A DNA stretch of 64,000 nucleotides, taken from Aliihoeflea sp023389195 (GTDB lineage: Bacteria; Pseudomonadota; Alphaproteobacteria; Rhizobiales; Rhizobiaceae). Of this stretch, positions 7,723-16,051 are shown in pieces. The notes below the pieces were generated by a model, which saw nothing but the letters and a program-made list of their open reading frames with translations, made no database searches and was not told the origin of the DNA. Position numbers and translations under genes: made by a program. Positions within the stretch are counted from its first letter, which is position 1. Each line of letters begins with the position of its first letter. The stretch covers positions 1 to 64,000 of the forward strand of contig JAEWET010000029.1 of the NCBI GenBank assembly GCA_023389195.1. The letters run 5' to 3'.

Positions 7723-10095
7723 ATGGAGACAGACGGCAACTCGCTGACGTTCATCGCGCTCTTTCTTCCGTTCGTCGCCGCCGCGCTCGCGCCGGCTCTG
7801 ACCCGGCGCATGGGCCACAAGGCCGCCTGGGTGCTGGCGATCGTTCCGGCCTTCCTGTTCATCCACTTTGCAAGCCTCGTCGGCACCGTCGCATCGGGCG
7901 CGGCCGTGACCGGCTCGCGCAACTGGGTGCCGAGCCTCGGCGTCGAATTCTCGTGGTTCCTCGATGGTCTCTCGCTGACCTTCGCGCTTTTGATCACCGG
8001 CATCGGCACCTTCATCGTTCTCTATTCGGGCGGCTACCTGAAGGGGCACGCGCATCTGGGGCGGTTCTTCTCGTTCATCCTGATGTTCATGGGGGCGATG
8101 CAGGGTCTGGTGATCTCGGACTCGTTCCTGATGTTCTTCGTGTTCTGGGAACTGACCTCGATCACCTCCTTCCTGCTGATCGGCTTCGACCATTCGCGGG
8201 AGGCCTCGCGGCGTTCGGCTATGCAGGCGCTGATCGTGACGGGCATGGGTGGGCTGGCCTTGCTGGCGGGGCTGCTCGTCATCTGGAACGCGACGGGCGC
8301 GACCAGCCTTTCGGCCCTTCTCGAAACCGACAATGCGTTGCGCGAAAGCGAGCTCTACGGCCTCGCCTTCGTGCTGATTCTGGGTGGTGCGTTCACCAAG
8401 TCGGCGCAGTTCCCGTTCCATTTCTGGCTGCCCAACGCGATGGAGGCGCCGACGCCGGTGTCGGCCTATCTGCACTCCGCGACGATGGTGAAGGCCGGTG
8501 TCTATCTCCTGATGCGGCTCAACCCGGTGATGGGCGATACGGCCCTCTGGGAGACGGTGCTGCCGCTCTTCGGCGGCGTGACGCTGCTCGTCGGCGGGTT
8601 CCTGGCCGTGCGCCAGAGCGATCTGAAGCTGATGCTGGCCTATACGACGGTCGCCTCGCTCGGCCTTCTCGTCATGCTGACCGGCTTCGGCTCCGAGCAC
8701 GCGATCGAGGCGGCGGTGCTCTATCTGATCGCCCATTCGCTGTTCAAGGGCGCGCTCTTCATGGTGGCCGGCATCATCGACCACGAGGCCGGCTCGCGCG
8801 ACGTGACGCGGCTCGGCGGCCTGCGCAAGGCGATGCCGATCACGTTCGGCGCGGCGCTCGTCGCGGCGATTTCGATGGGTGGCCTGCCGCCGCTCTTCGG
8901 CTTCCTCGCCAAGGAGGAAATCTACTACGCGCTCGGCTTTGCAAGCGTCTGGTCGGCGCTGTTTACGCTCGTCGCGATCCTCGGCAACGCGCTGATGTTC
9001 GCGATCGGCTTCGCCGTGGCGCTGAAGCCCTTCCTCGGGCCAGAGGTAAAGACGCCGAACCATGCACATGAGGGACCGCCATTGCTGTGGCTGGGGCCGG
9101 TGGTGCTGGCGGGCGCGAGCCTTCTGGCTGCCCTTGTTTCGCCGCTGACGCACCGGCTCTTCTCGATCCCGATGGCAAGCGCGGTCGCGGGCGAACCGCT
9201 CGACATCTATATTTCGCTGATTCCGTCCATAGGCATGCCGCTCCTGCTCTCGCTGGTCACCGTCGCGCTCGGCTTTGCGATCTACCGGACGCTCGGCGAC
9301 GTTCGGGCGCGGGTCGGCGCCGTTCTCATCGCGATCGGCTGGGGCCCGGACCGCGGCTTCGACCAGGTGCTGCGCGGCATCGTGCGCAGCGCGCACCGGG
9401 TCACCGGCCTGATCCAGAACGGGCGGATGGAAACCTACATGACGCTGACCTTCGCCGTCATCGCGCTCGCCTTCCTCGTTCCGCTCGTCGGGGCAGGCGA
9501 GATGCCGTCGTTCCCGCAGCTTCCGGTGCTGACGCTTTATGAGATCGTCGTGCTGGCACTCGCCGTGATCGGCCTCGGCGCCGTTCTCTACGCCGACGAC
9601 CGACTGACCGCGATCGTCTCGCTCGGCATTCAGGGCTTTGCCGTCGCGCTGATCTTCTTGCTCTTCGGTGCACCCGATCTCGGCTTCACCCAGTTCATGG
9701 TCGAAACGCTGTCCGTCGTCATTCTCGCGCTCGTCATGACACGGCTGAAGCTGGCGAAATCGGATCATCGGCCGACGCGCGAAAAGGCGCTTGACGTCAC
9801 CGTCGCGAGCCTGTGCGGCCTCGGCCTGATGCTGGCGCTGTTCAAGGCGACGTCGCTGACCTTCGACCCGGCGCTGAGCGTGTTCTTCACCGAGTATTCG
9901 CGCGTGATCGCGCATGGCCGCAACATCGTCAACGTCATCCTCGTCGACTATCGCGGCGTGGATACGATGGGCGAAATCGCGGTGGTGATGGCCGCGGGGC
10001 TGGCGATTCTGGCGCTGGTGCGCGTGCGGCTCGGCCGCCGCGTCGAACATGCCGAACCGCAGGTGGCGTCCGAGAGCAGGGAGACGGTGGCATGA
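7723..10095 (+). CDS. mrpA: Mrp-type Na+/H+ antiporter subunit A
   Basis: A 790-residue polytopic membrane protein, the largest Mrp subunit, homologous to complex I NuoL. It carries the conserved TM glutamate Glu143 (FFVFWELTSITSF), Lys226 (AFTKSAQFPFHFWLPNAM) and the His251/Lys257 helix (AYLHSATMVKAG), residues of the proposed proton pathway. The C-terminal third (after about 600) is the MrpA-specific extension. The length equals the unfused form, so subunit B is separate. It is first of seven co-directional genes; its TGA overlaps the mrpB ATG (ATGA at 10092). The complex exports Na+ (or K+) in exchange for protons and supports salt and alkali tolerance. Confidence 0.95.
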   Translation: METDGNSLTFIALFLPFVAAALAPALTRRMGHKAAWVLAIVPAFLFIHFASLVGTVASGAAVTGSRNWVPSLGVEFSWFLDGLSLTFALLITGIGTFIVLYSGGYLKGHAHLGRFFSFILMFMGAMQGLVISDSFLMFFVFWELTSITSFLLIGFDHSREASRRSAMQALIVTGMGGLALLAGLLVIWNATGATSLSALLETDNALRESELYGLAFVLILGGAFTKSAQFPFHFWLPNAMEAPTPVSAYLHSATMVKAGVYLLMRLNPVMGDTALWETVLPLFGGVTLLVGGFLAVRQSDLKLMLAYTTVASLGLLVMLTGFGSEHAIEAAVLYLIAHSLFKGALFMVAGIIDHEAGSRDVTRLGGLRKAMPITFGAALVAAISMGGLPPLFGFLAKEEIYYALGFASVWSALFTLVAILGNALMFAIGFAVALKPFLGPEVKTPNHAHEGPPLLWLGPVVLAGASLLAALVSPLTHRLFSIPMASAVAGEPLDIYISLIPSIGMPLLLSLVTVALGFAIYRTLGDVRARVGAVLIAIGWGPDRGFDQVLRGIVRSAHRVTGLIQNGRMETYMTLTFAVIALAFLVPLVGAGEMPSFPQLPVLTLYEIVVLALAVIGLGAVLYADDRLTAIVSLGIQGFAVALIFLLFGAPDLGFTQFMVETLSVVILALVMTRLKLAKSDHRPTREKALDVTVASLCGLGLMLALFKATSLTFDPALSVFFTEYSRVIAHGRNIVNVILVDYRGVDTMGEIAVVMAAGLAILALVRVRLGRRVEHAEPQVASESRETVA

Positions 10096-10508
10096 AGACG
10101 CTGATCCTTCGCACCATCGCGCCTTATCTTTCGGCGCTGATGATGATCTTCTCGGTCTTCGTGCTGCTGCGCGGCCATAACGATCCGGGCGGCGGCTTCA
10201 TCGGCGGGCTGCTCGCCGCTTCGGCCTTCGCGATCTACGGCATTGCCAGCGGCGTCGCCTCGGCGCGGCGCGCGATGCGGTTTCACCCGATGGCGATCGC
10301 GGGGTCAGGTCTTGCAATGTCGGTGCTGGCCGGGCTCGCCTCGATCCTGTTCGGCGTGCCGTTCATGACCGGCCTTTGGGCGCCGCCGATCCCCGGCATC
10401 GAGTTCGAACTTTCCTCGGTGCTGTTCTTCGACATCGGGGTCTATCTGGTCGTCCTCGGCGCGATCACATCCGTCGCGCTGGCGCTGGAGGAAAGGGACG
10501 ACGAATGA
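10092..10508 (+). CDS. mrpB: Mrp antiporter subunit B
   Basis: A 138-residue membrane protein with about four transmembrane helices and the MnhB-family signature around residues 20-45 (VLLRGHNDPGGGFIGGLLAA), conserved in MrpB and essential for complex assembly. The start ATG 10092 overlaps the mrpA stop; the open frame extends further upstream, but only inside mrpA. The stop overlaps the mrpC start (ATGA at 10505). Confidence 0.93.
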   Translation: MKTLILRTIAPYLSALMMIFSVFVLLRGHNDPGGGFIGGLLAASAFAIYGIASGVASARRAMRFHPMAIAGSGLAMSVLAGLASILFGVPFMTGLWAPPIPGIEFELSSVLFFDIGVYLVVLGAITSVALALEERDDE

Positions 10509-10885
10509 TCGAGACCGCGCTCTCCATCCTGGTTGGCATCTTCTTCGCCGTTGCCGTCTATCTGCTCCTGTCCAAGCACACGATCCGGATCATGCTGGGC
10601 GTCGTCGTGCTGGGCAACGCGGCCAATCTGTCGATCTTCACCGCGGGACGGCTGACGCGCGAAGTGCCGCCGGTGATCCCCCCCGACCTCTACGTGCCGG
10701 AAATCGCGACGGCCAACCCGCTGCCGCAGGCGCTGGTCCTGACCGCGATCGTGATCTCCTTCTCCCTCTTCGCCTTCCTTTTGGTCCTGGCATGGCGCGC
10801 CTACCAGGACCTCGACACCGACAACACCGAAGAGATGCGCATCGCCGAGCCGAAGGCCGATCCGCTGCCGCCATTGAGCTACTGA
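10505..10885 (+). CDS. mrpC: Mrp antiporter subunit C
   Basis: A 126-residue NuoK-like subunit with three predicted transmembrane helices. Conserved features are the SKHTIRIMLGVVVLGNAANL helix and the LPQALVLTAIVISFS helix; the latter resembles the NuoK segment that carries a functional acidic/polar residue. Its ATGA start overlaps mrpB; mrpD begins 6 bases after the stop. The frame also opens upstream inside mrpB, which is not used. Confidence 0.93.
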   Translation: MIETALSILVGIFFAVAVYLLLSKHTIRIMLGVVVLGNAANLSIFTAGRLTREVPPVIPPDLYVPEIATANPLPQALVLTAIVISFSLFAFLLVLAWRAYQDLDTDNTEEMRIAEPKADPLPPLSY

Positions 10886-10891
10886 GGACAG

Positions 10892-12457
10892 ATGGAATCC
10901 GCTTCGAACCCTTACGGCGTCGACATCTCGCAGGCCATGATCGTCGAGCGCGTAGCGCTGGCGGACTGGCTGCTGGTCTTCCCCGTGGCGCTTCCGCTTC
11001 TGGCCGCCGCCATTCTGGTGATGCTGCGCAGCCGGCCGAAACTCCACGCGCCGATTGCGCTGGCCGTGATCGGTGTCGTGCTCGTCTCCAACGTCGTCCT
11101 CCTCTCCCGCGTCCTCGACGAGGGGCCGTTCGCGATGACGATGGGACGATGGCTGCCGCCCTTCGGCATCACCTTCGTCGCCGATACGCTGGGCGTTCTC
11201 CTGGCGACGACCGCGGCGCTGGTGGCGCTCGTCTGCGCGCTGTTCGGGTCCACGTCGATCGACGTGACCGGCAAGCGATACGGCTTCTACCCGTTCCTGC
11301 TGCTCTTGATGACCGGCGTCGGCGGCTCGTTCCTGACCGGCGACATCTTCAACATGTATGTCTGGTTCGAGGTCTTCCTGATCTCGTCCTTCGGACTGTT
11401 GATCCTCGGCTCCGAACGGGCGCAGCTCGACGGGGCGTTCAAATATGCGATCCTGAACCTCGTCGCGACGACGCTTTTCCTGATCGCGACGGGCCTGCTC
11501 TACGGCGTCTTCGGTACGCTCAACATGGCCGACATCGCGCTCAAGGCCGACGGCCTGCGCGAGGATGCGCCGCTGACGATGCTGGCGACGCTCTACCTCG
11601 TCGCCTTCGGCATGAAGGCGGCCGCGTTTCCGCTGCACTTCTGGCTTCCTGCGTCCTACCACACGCCGCGGCTGGTGGTGGGCGCGCTGTTCGGCGCGCT
11701 TTTGACCAAGGTCGGCATCTATGCGCTGCTGCGCACGCTGTTTCTGCTTTTCCCCGAAGAGGGCGGTGCACTTTCGGGCGTCATCGCCGTCGTCGCGATC
11801 CTGACCATGATCTTCGGCGTGATCGGCGCGCTGGCGCAGACCGACATTCGTCGGATCATGGGTTACATCGTCATTTCGGGCATCGGCATCATGATGGCCG
11901 GGCTGGCGCTCGGCGACCGGATGGGGCTCGCCGGCACCGTGCTCTATGCAGTGCATTCCATGCTGGTGATGGCGGCGCTCTACCTGCTCGTCGCGCTGAT
12001 GCGCAAGGCGGGCGGGACGTATTCGCTGAGCGAACTGGGCGGGCTCTACCGCTCGCATCCGCTGCTGGCGGCGATGGCGCTGCTGCTCGTCCTTTCGGCT
12101 GCGGGCCTGCCGCCCGGTTCCGGATTGTGGCCTAAGGTGATGCTGGTCAAGTCGGCGCTCGACGGCGAGGGGGGCTGGCTGGCCTTCGCGATTCTCCTCA
12201 GCGGCCTGCTGACGACGCTGGCGCTGGGACGCGTCTTCGCGCTCGCCTTCTGGCGGCCGCGCGCCGACGGCGCGGTGATGCCCGCGACGCCGCTCGACCG
12301 CTCGGGCATGTTCGCGCTCGTCCTGATCATGGTGCCGATCCTGTGGATCGGGCTCTATCCCGAACCGGTGCTCGCGATGGCCGACGCCGCTGCCGCGTCG
12401 CTGCTCGATCCGGCGAGCTATTCGCTTCTCGTCCTGCCTGCCGGAGGCGGCTCATGA
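10892..12457 (+). CDS. mrpD: Mrp antiporter subunit D
   Basis: A 521-residue polytopic subunit homologous to NuoM/NuoN. It retains the conserved membrane glutamate (MYVWFEVFLISSFGLL, near residue 160), the lysine of FGMKAAAFPLHFWLPASYH, and the ALLTKVGIYALLR lysine helix, all implicated in proton movement. About 14 helices fit the hydrophobicity. It follows mrpC by 6 bases, and its stop overlaps the mrpE ATG at 12454. Confidence 0.94.
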   Translation: MESASNPYGVDISQAMIVERVALADWLLVFPVALPLLAAAILVMLRSRPKLHAPIALAVIGVVLVSNVVLLSRVLDEGPFAMTMGRWLPPFGITFVADTLGVLLATTAALVALVCALFGSTSIDVTGKRYGFYPFLLLLMTGVGGSFLTGDIFNMYVWFEVFLISSFGLLILGSERAQLDGAFKYAILNLVATTLFLIATGLLYGVFGTLNMADIALKADGLREDAPLTMLATLYLVAFGMKAAAFPLHFWLPASYHTPRLVVGALFGALLTKVGIYALLRTLFLLFPEEGGALSGVIAVVAILTMIFGVIGALAQTDIRRIMGYIVISGIGIMMAGLALGDRMGLAGTVLYAVHSMLVMAALYLLVALMRKAGGTYSLSELGGLYRSHPLLAAMALLLVLSAAGLPPGSGLWPKVMLVKSALDGEGGWLAFAILLSGLLTTLALGRVFALAFWRPRADGAVMPATPLDRSGMFALVLIMVPILWIGLYPEPVLAMADAAAASLLDPASYSLLVLPAGGGS

Positions 12458-12927
12458 CCCTGCTTCTCGTCAATGTCCTGCTGGCGCTGGCCTGGGGCGG
12501 CGTGACCGGTTCGTTCACGCTGTTGAACCTCCTCTTCGGCTTCATCCTTGGCGCCGGCGCGCTCTATCTGATCCGCAAGGAGATCGGCTCGCTCGGCTAT
12601 CTGGCCCGCATGCGCCGTGTCGTCTCGCTGACGATCCTGTTCCTCGTCGAACTGGTGAAATCGTCCTGGACCGTCGCGATGACGGTGCTGTCGCCGAGGA
12701 TGGACATCAAGCCGGGAATGTTCGTCTACCCGCTCAAGGTCGACAAGGACGCCGAAATCACCATGCTGGCGAACCTCATCACCCTGACGCCGGGCACGCT
12801 CTCCGTCGACGTGTCCGAAGACCGCCGCTTCCTGTTCATCCACGCGCTCGACTGCTCCGACCCGGATCAGTTGCGCCATGACATCGCGACCGGCTTCGAG
12901 CGCAAGATCATGGAGGCGTTCCGATGA
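12454..12927 (+). CDS. mrpE: Mrp antiporter subunit E
   Basis: A 157-residue subunit with two or three N-terminal helices (residues 2-30 and about 45-70) and a soluble C-terminal domain carrying the MrpE block TMLANLITLTPGTLSVDV. The true start is ATG 12454, overlapping mrpD; the same frame is open further upstream but lies inside mrpD. It overlaps mrpF by 4 bases at the stop. Confidence 0.93.
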   Translation: MTLLLVNVLLALAWGGVTGSFTLLNLLFGFILGAGALYLIRKEIGSLGYLARMRRVVSLTILFLVELVKSSWTVAMTVLSPRMDIKPGMFVYPLKVDKDAEITMLANLITLTPGTLSVDVSEDRRFLFIHALDCSDPDQLRHDIATGFERKIMEAFR

Positions 12928-13256
12928 GCTTTTCGCAAGGGTTTCTTTCGGTCGCAGAATATATCGGGCTGATCCTGCTCAGTCTGTCGTTTCTCCTGAC
13001 AACTTACCGGGTCATCGTCGGACCGACCTTGCCGGACCGGATCGTGGCGCTCGACATGCTGGTCGTCGTTGCGGTCGGCTTCATCGCCCTGATCGGCATC
13101 CGCACGAGCTTCACGCTTTACGTCGACGTGGCGATCTCGCTCGGCCTCGTCGGCTTCCTCGCGACGGTGGCATTCGCACGCTTCGTCATGGCGAAGGGCT
13201 CGCTGTGGGTGAAGCAGGAAGACGAGCGCAACCTGCGGGAGGTGAGCGATGATTGA
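12924..13256 (+). CDS. mrpF: Mrp antiporter subunit F
   Basis: A 110-residue protein with three transmembrane helices. The family signature TYRVIVGPTLPDRIVALDML spans the loop and second helix and includes the conserved Asp residues associated with Na+/cholate efflux in Bacillus MrpF. It overlaps mrpE (ATGA at 12924), and mrpG begins 8 bases inside it. Confidence 0.93.
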   Translation: MSFSQGFLSVAEYIGLILLSLSFLLTTYRVIVGPTLPDRIVALDMLVVVAVGFIALIGIRTSFTLYVDVAISLGLVGFLATVAFARFVMAKGSLWVKQEDERNLREVSDD

Positions 13257-13623
13257 GGCGCTGTTCAACATAGTCGTCGGGCTGATGATCGTCGGCGGCG
13301 CCGCCTTCTCGCTGGTCGCCTCGGTCGGCATCAACCGGTTTCCCGACGTCTATTGCCGCATGCACGCGGCCTCGAAGGCCGGCACGCTCGGCTCCGGCGT
13401 CATCCTGCTGGCGCTTGCCGTCCACGCCGACGACACGGCGACGGTGATGCGGGCGATCGCCGGCTTCGTGTTTCTTCTGCTGACGGCGCCCGTTGCCGCA
13501 CATCTTCTTGCAAAGGCTTCGTATGAGGCGGGTTACAAATTGTGGGACAAGTCGGTCAAGGACGAAATGATCGTAAAAATTCGCGAGCAGAAGACAAAAC
13601 GCGAGCATCGCGACGAAGATTGA
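13249..13623 (+). CDS. mrpG: Mrp antiporter subunit G
   Basis: A 124-residue final subunit of the antiporter with three hydrophobic helices and the MnhG/PhaG motif INRFPDVYCRMHAASKAGTL near residues 27-46. A charged C-terminal tail follows. It overlaps mrpF by 8 bases. No intrinsic terminator is evident after its stop; AT-rich DNA leading to mucR follows. Confidence 0.93.
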   Translation: MIEALFNIVVGLMIVGGAAFSLVASVGINRFPDVYCRMHAASKAGTLGSGVILLALAVHADDTATVMRAIAGFVFLLLTAPVAAHLLAKASYEAGYKLWDKSVKDEMIVKIREQKTKREHRDED

Positions 13624-13880
13624 ACCTCGGAAATACAGAAATTTGTTTGCAACTTCCGATTACAACTGAACCGAATTTTCGATATATCGAACCGCTCGTT
13701 TGGGATCAAAGCATTGCGTAGTCCAATTTGTACGGCAAATAATCCGCAAGATTAATTGACTTGCCCTAATATTCGTACCAATTGTTAATCAAGCACTGTG
13801 GATTCGTCGATGGCGGTGAAACAGAACCGGCAAATCCAAAAGACCGGCGCTCTACCGATTGACAATTATTGGGGCCGAAA
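13624..13880 (+). promoter_or_regulatory. AT-rich leader and regulatory region of mucR
   Basis: These 257 bases are strikingly AT-rich against the rest of the window and contain many short T/A runs (for example GATATATCG near 13680 and TTAATTGACTTGCCCTAATA near 13752). MucR/Ros proteins bind degenerate AT-rich sites with T-A steps and commonly repress their own genes, so autoregulation is a fair inference. A TTGACT at 13756 lacks a good -10 at normal spacing, so no transcription start is proposed. Confidence 0.45.
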
Positions 13881-14306
13881 ATGGAACTCTCTGAAGACCT
13901 GCAGCGAAACAGCGACATGTTGATCGAACTGACGGCGGACGTCGTTGCCGCCTATGTCAGCAACAATCCCGTCCCGGTCGGCGAACTGCCGAACCTGATC
14001 GCTGACGTACACATGGCGCTTGGACGCGTCGGAACGCCGCCCGAGGCAGTACCTGCCGACAAGCAGAAGCCGGCGGTCAACCCGAAGAAGTCGGTGCATG
14101 ACGATTATATCGTCTGCCTGGAAGACGGGAAGAAGTTCAAGTCGCTCAAGCGCCACCTGATGACCCATTACGGGCTGACGCCCGAGCAGTATCGCGAGAA
14201 GTGGGGTCTGGACGCCACCTACCCGATGGTGGCGCCGAACTATGCCGCCGCACGCTCGCAGCTCGCCAAGAAGATGGGGCTGGGGCGCAAGCGCAAGGCG
14301 CGCTGA
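13881..14306 (+). CDS. mucR: MucR/Ros family transcriptional regulator
   Basis: A 141-residue prokaryotic zinc-finger protein with an N-terminal oligomerisation region (1-60) and a C-terminal finger at 79-109, CLEDGKKFKSLKRHLMTHYG. The presumptive ligands are Cys79, Asp82, His92 and His96: the second cysteine of Ros is replaced by Asp, as in other rhizobial MucR proteins. MucR is an H-NS-like global regulator of exopolysaccharide, motility and cell-cycle genes. ATG 13881 was chosen because the protein then begins MELSEDLQRN like its homologues; the frame opens at TTG 13869 without benefit. An intrinsic terminator follows, inside the convergent neighbour. Confidence 0.93.
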   Translation: MELSEDLQRNSDMLIELTADVVAAYVSNNPVPVGELPNLIADVHMALGRVGTPPEAVPADKQKPAVNPKKSVHDDYIVCLEDGKKFKSLKRHLMTHYGLTPEQYREKWGLDATYPMVAPNYAAARSQLAKKMGLGRKRKAR

Positions 14307-14316
14307 GCGCGCTGCC

Positions 14317-14646
14317 TCACGCATAGCCGACCAGTTTCTGCCGACGCCTTCCGGGCGTCGGCTTTTTCTTGGGGGCCACGCGGACGTCGATCCCGTCCAG
14401 CGCCTGCTTCAATGCGATGTGCCGATTGAGGTCGTAGCTCCAGTGGCGATTGCTGCCGCGGATGCGCTCGCGTTCGATCAGCCGCTTCAGGCGCCTGGCA
14501 AGGTCCCCGCGCATCGACGCGTCGGCCGTCTGAAGCCGGTCGATCTCGATGCCGCAATTGCACAGGAGCGCCACGCGCTGCATCGCCTGGCGCCGGCGCT
14601 CTTCGGTCTCGACCACGAACATCCGTGCTTCGCTCTTCAGATCCAC
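14317..14646 (-). CDS. Conserved hypothetical protein
   Basis: A 109-residue basic protein that I do not recognise. GTG 14646 is preceded on the minus strand by GAGGAGAGAG, a strong ribosome site, supporting it as a real gene. The N-terminal half looks helical (EERRRQAMQRVALLCNCGIE); the tail is Lys/Arg-rich (APKKKPTPGRRRQK), which might contact nucleic acid. No signal peptide, membrane segment or enzyme motif is visible. Its 3' end contains the mucR terminator on the opposite strand. Confidence 0.6.
   Translation of the reverse strand: MDLKSEARMFVVETEERRRQAMQRVALLCNCGIEIDRLQTADASMRGDLARRLKRLIERERIRGSNRHWSYDLNRHIALKQALDGIDVRVAPKKKPTPGRRRQKLVGYA
14340..14370 (+). terminator. Intrinsic terminator of mucR
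   Basis: A perfect 9-bp stem (14340-14348 with 14354-14362) and TTTTTCTT tail, 34 bases after the mucR stop. It lies within the last codons of the oppositely oriented gene at 14317-14646. Confidence 0.85.
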
Positions 14647-14852
14647 TTTGCTCTCTCCTCGTCTTGAGGCGACGATCCTGCGCGCAGGTTCGGAGCGGGG
14701 GGATAAGTTTCCTGTCGATGATCTGGACCGATCCGGAAATCCGGATTGGATTCAATCATTTGGTGGAAATCGAAACTTTTGATGTTCGATATTTGTTCTC
14801 ATGCCGCCAAATCCGGGATAGAAAGCATTTATTCCTATCTCGGAGGTGAGCG

Positions 14853-15254
14853 GTGGCGGCGGCGAAACGAAGGTCTGATCCCGAAATCCCCTCGGCGGAG
14901 CAACCGCCATCGCCTTATCCCGCCTCGAAGAAGACCGACGAGCGCTGGATGAGCGAATGCGAAGCGGTGATCGACATCGTCTCGGCGTTCTTCAACGTCT
15001 CGGGCAGGGAAATCCGCAATCCGACGCGCTCACCGGCGCCGGTCGCCAGGGTGCGGCAGATCGGCATGTACGCGGCTCACACGGTTCTTCAGATTCCGAT
15101 GAAGAATGTCGGCTGCGGCTTCGCCCGCGACCGGACGACGGTGCAGCACGCCGTCAATCTGGTCGAGGACTGGCGGGAGGATGGCGAGTTCGACGGCATC
15201 GTCGATCAGGTCGAGCGGCTGGTGCGCGTGCTCGTGCGCCGTGAACAGATATGA
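14853..15254 (+). CDS. DnaA C-terminal-like helix-turn-helix protein
   Basis: A 133-residue protein whose residues 40-120 resemble domain IV of DnaA, the part that reads DnaA boxes: VRQIGMYAAHTVLQIP followed by GFARDRTTVQHAVNLVEDW, with the conserved D-R-T-T-V-x-H signature. The AAA+ ATPase of DnaA is absent, so it could bind DNA but not melt an origin; a transcription or replication regulator is likely. GTG 14853 sits behind an excellent CGGAGGTGAG site. Its stop overlaps the next start (ATGA at 15251), which suggests that the two products work together. Confidence 0.8.
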   Translation: MAAAKRRSDPEIPSAEQPPSPYPASKKTDERWMSECEAVIDIVSAFFNVSGREIRNPTRSPAPVARVRQIGMYAAHTVLQIPMKNVGCGFARDRTTVQHAVNLVEDWREDGEFDGIVDQVERLVRVLVRREQI

Positions 15255-16051
15255 GGGCGGGCATGGATGACCGGCAATTGATGCGGCTGATCAGTTTTCT
15301 TTCGAAGGGCGCGGCGCGCTGCGAGGCTGGCGGGCGTCCCGGACGCATGCGCATCGACAGTGGAGATCGCGGCGCAATCGAGGTGCCGACTACCACGCTG
15401 CGCAACGTGATGGAGCGCGGGCTGGTCGCCCGTGCCGGTGCGGGCCTTTCGGTCTCACGCGAAGGGTCGGCCTGGCTGGTGCGCGCCATGGCATCGCCCG
15501 AAGACCGTTTCCAGGCCCAGCACCAGGAGCGCGACCTGCGGACGATCGAGATCGGCGGTGCGCGGGAAGTGGCGACGGTCAATCTGCGCGAAAGCCCGCT
15601 CGCCGCGCTCGCGCAACGCAAGGACCGCGATGGGCGGGCCTTCCTGTCCGCCGGCGAGGTCGAGGCGGGCGAGCGGTTGCGGGCGGACTATGGTTTCGGC
15701 CGGATCGCGCCGCGTCTCAGCGCCAACTGGGAGGCCGGCGTCTGCGCCGGGCGGCGCGGGGGCGGCAATGCCAAGGCCGACCTGACCGATGATGCGCTGG
15801 CCGCGCGCCAGCGGGTCGATCGTGCCATCGACGCCATCGGCCCGGAACTTAGCGGCATCCTCATCGACGTCTGCTGCTTCCTGAAGGGGCTCGAGCAGGT
15901 CGAGACGGAACGCGGCTGGCCGCGACGCTCGGCAAAGCTGATGCTCAAGACGGCGCTCGGCGCGCTTTCCCGCCATTATCACCCGCAGCGCCGCGAGCGA
16001 CGGCGGGGCATGCTACATTGGGGAACGGCCGATTACCGGCCGCAGATCTAG
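15251..16051 (+). CDS. DUF6456 domain protein
   Basis: A 266-residue protein resembling the DUF6456 family, commonly encoded after the DnaA-like protein in rhizobia. The N-terminal 90 residues look like a winged helix (RQLMRLISFLSKGAARC; VMERGLVARAG). The conserved domain covers about 110-265, with SPLAALAQRKDRDGRAFLS, AGERLRADYGF and the C-terminal VCCFLKGLEQVETERGWPRR. Function is unknown; DNA binding or replication/cell-cycle control is an inference from the partner. Start ATG 15251 overlaps the upstream stop. Its TAG stop shares bases with that of sufE. Confidence 0.75.
   Translation: MRAGMDDRQLMRLISFLSKGAARCEAGGRPGRMRIDSGDRGAIEVPTTTLRNVMERGLVARAGAGLSVSREGSAWLVRAMASPEDRFQAQHQERDLRTIEIGGAREVATVNLRESPLAALAQRKDRDGRAFLSAGEVEAGERLRADYGFGRIAPRLSANWEAGVCAGRRGGGNAKADLTDDALAARQRVDRAIDAIGPELSGILIDVCCFLKGLEQVETERGWPRRSAKLMLKTALGALSRHYHPQRRERRRGMLHWGTADYRPQI

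Noticed and set aside
7657..10050. 797-codon antisense frame over mrpA, and similar long frames over oligopeptidase B and pepN
   Set aside because: Low-complexity charged translations opposite clearly recognised genes; shadow frames caused by high GC at third positions.
13756..13785. TTGACT-based mucR promoter
   Set aside because: No -10 hexamer with more than three matches at 16-18 bases.
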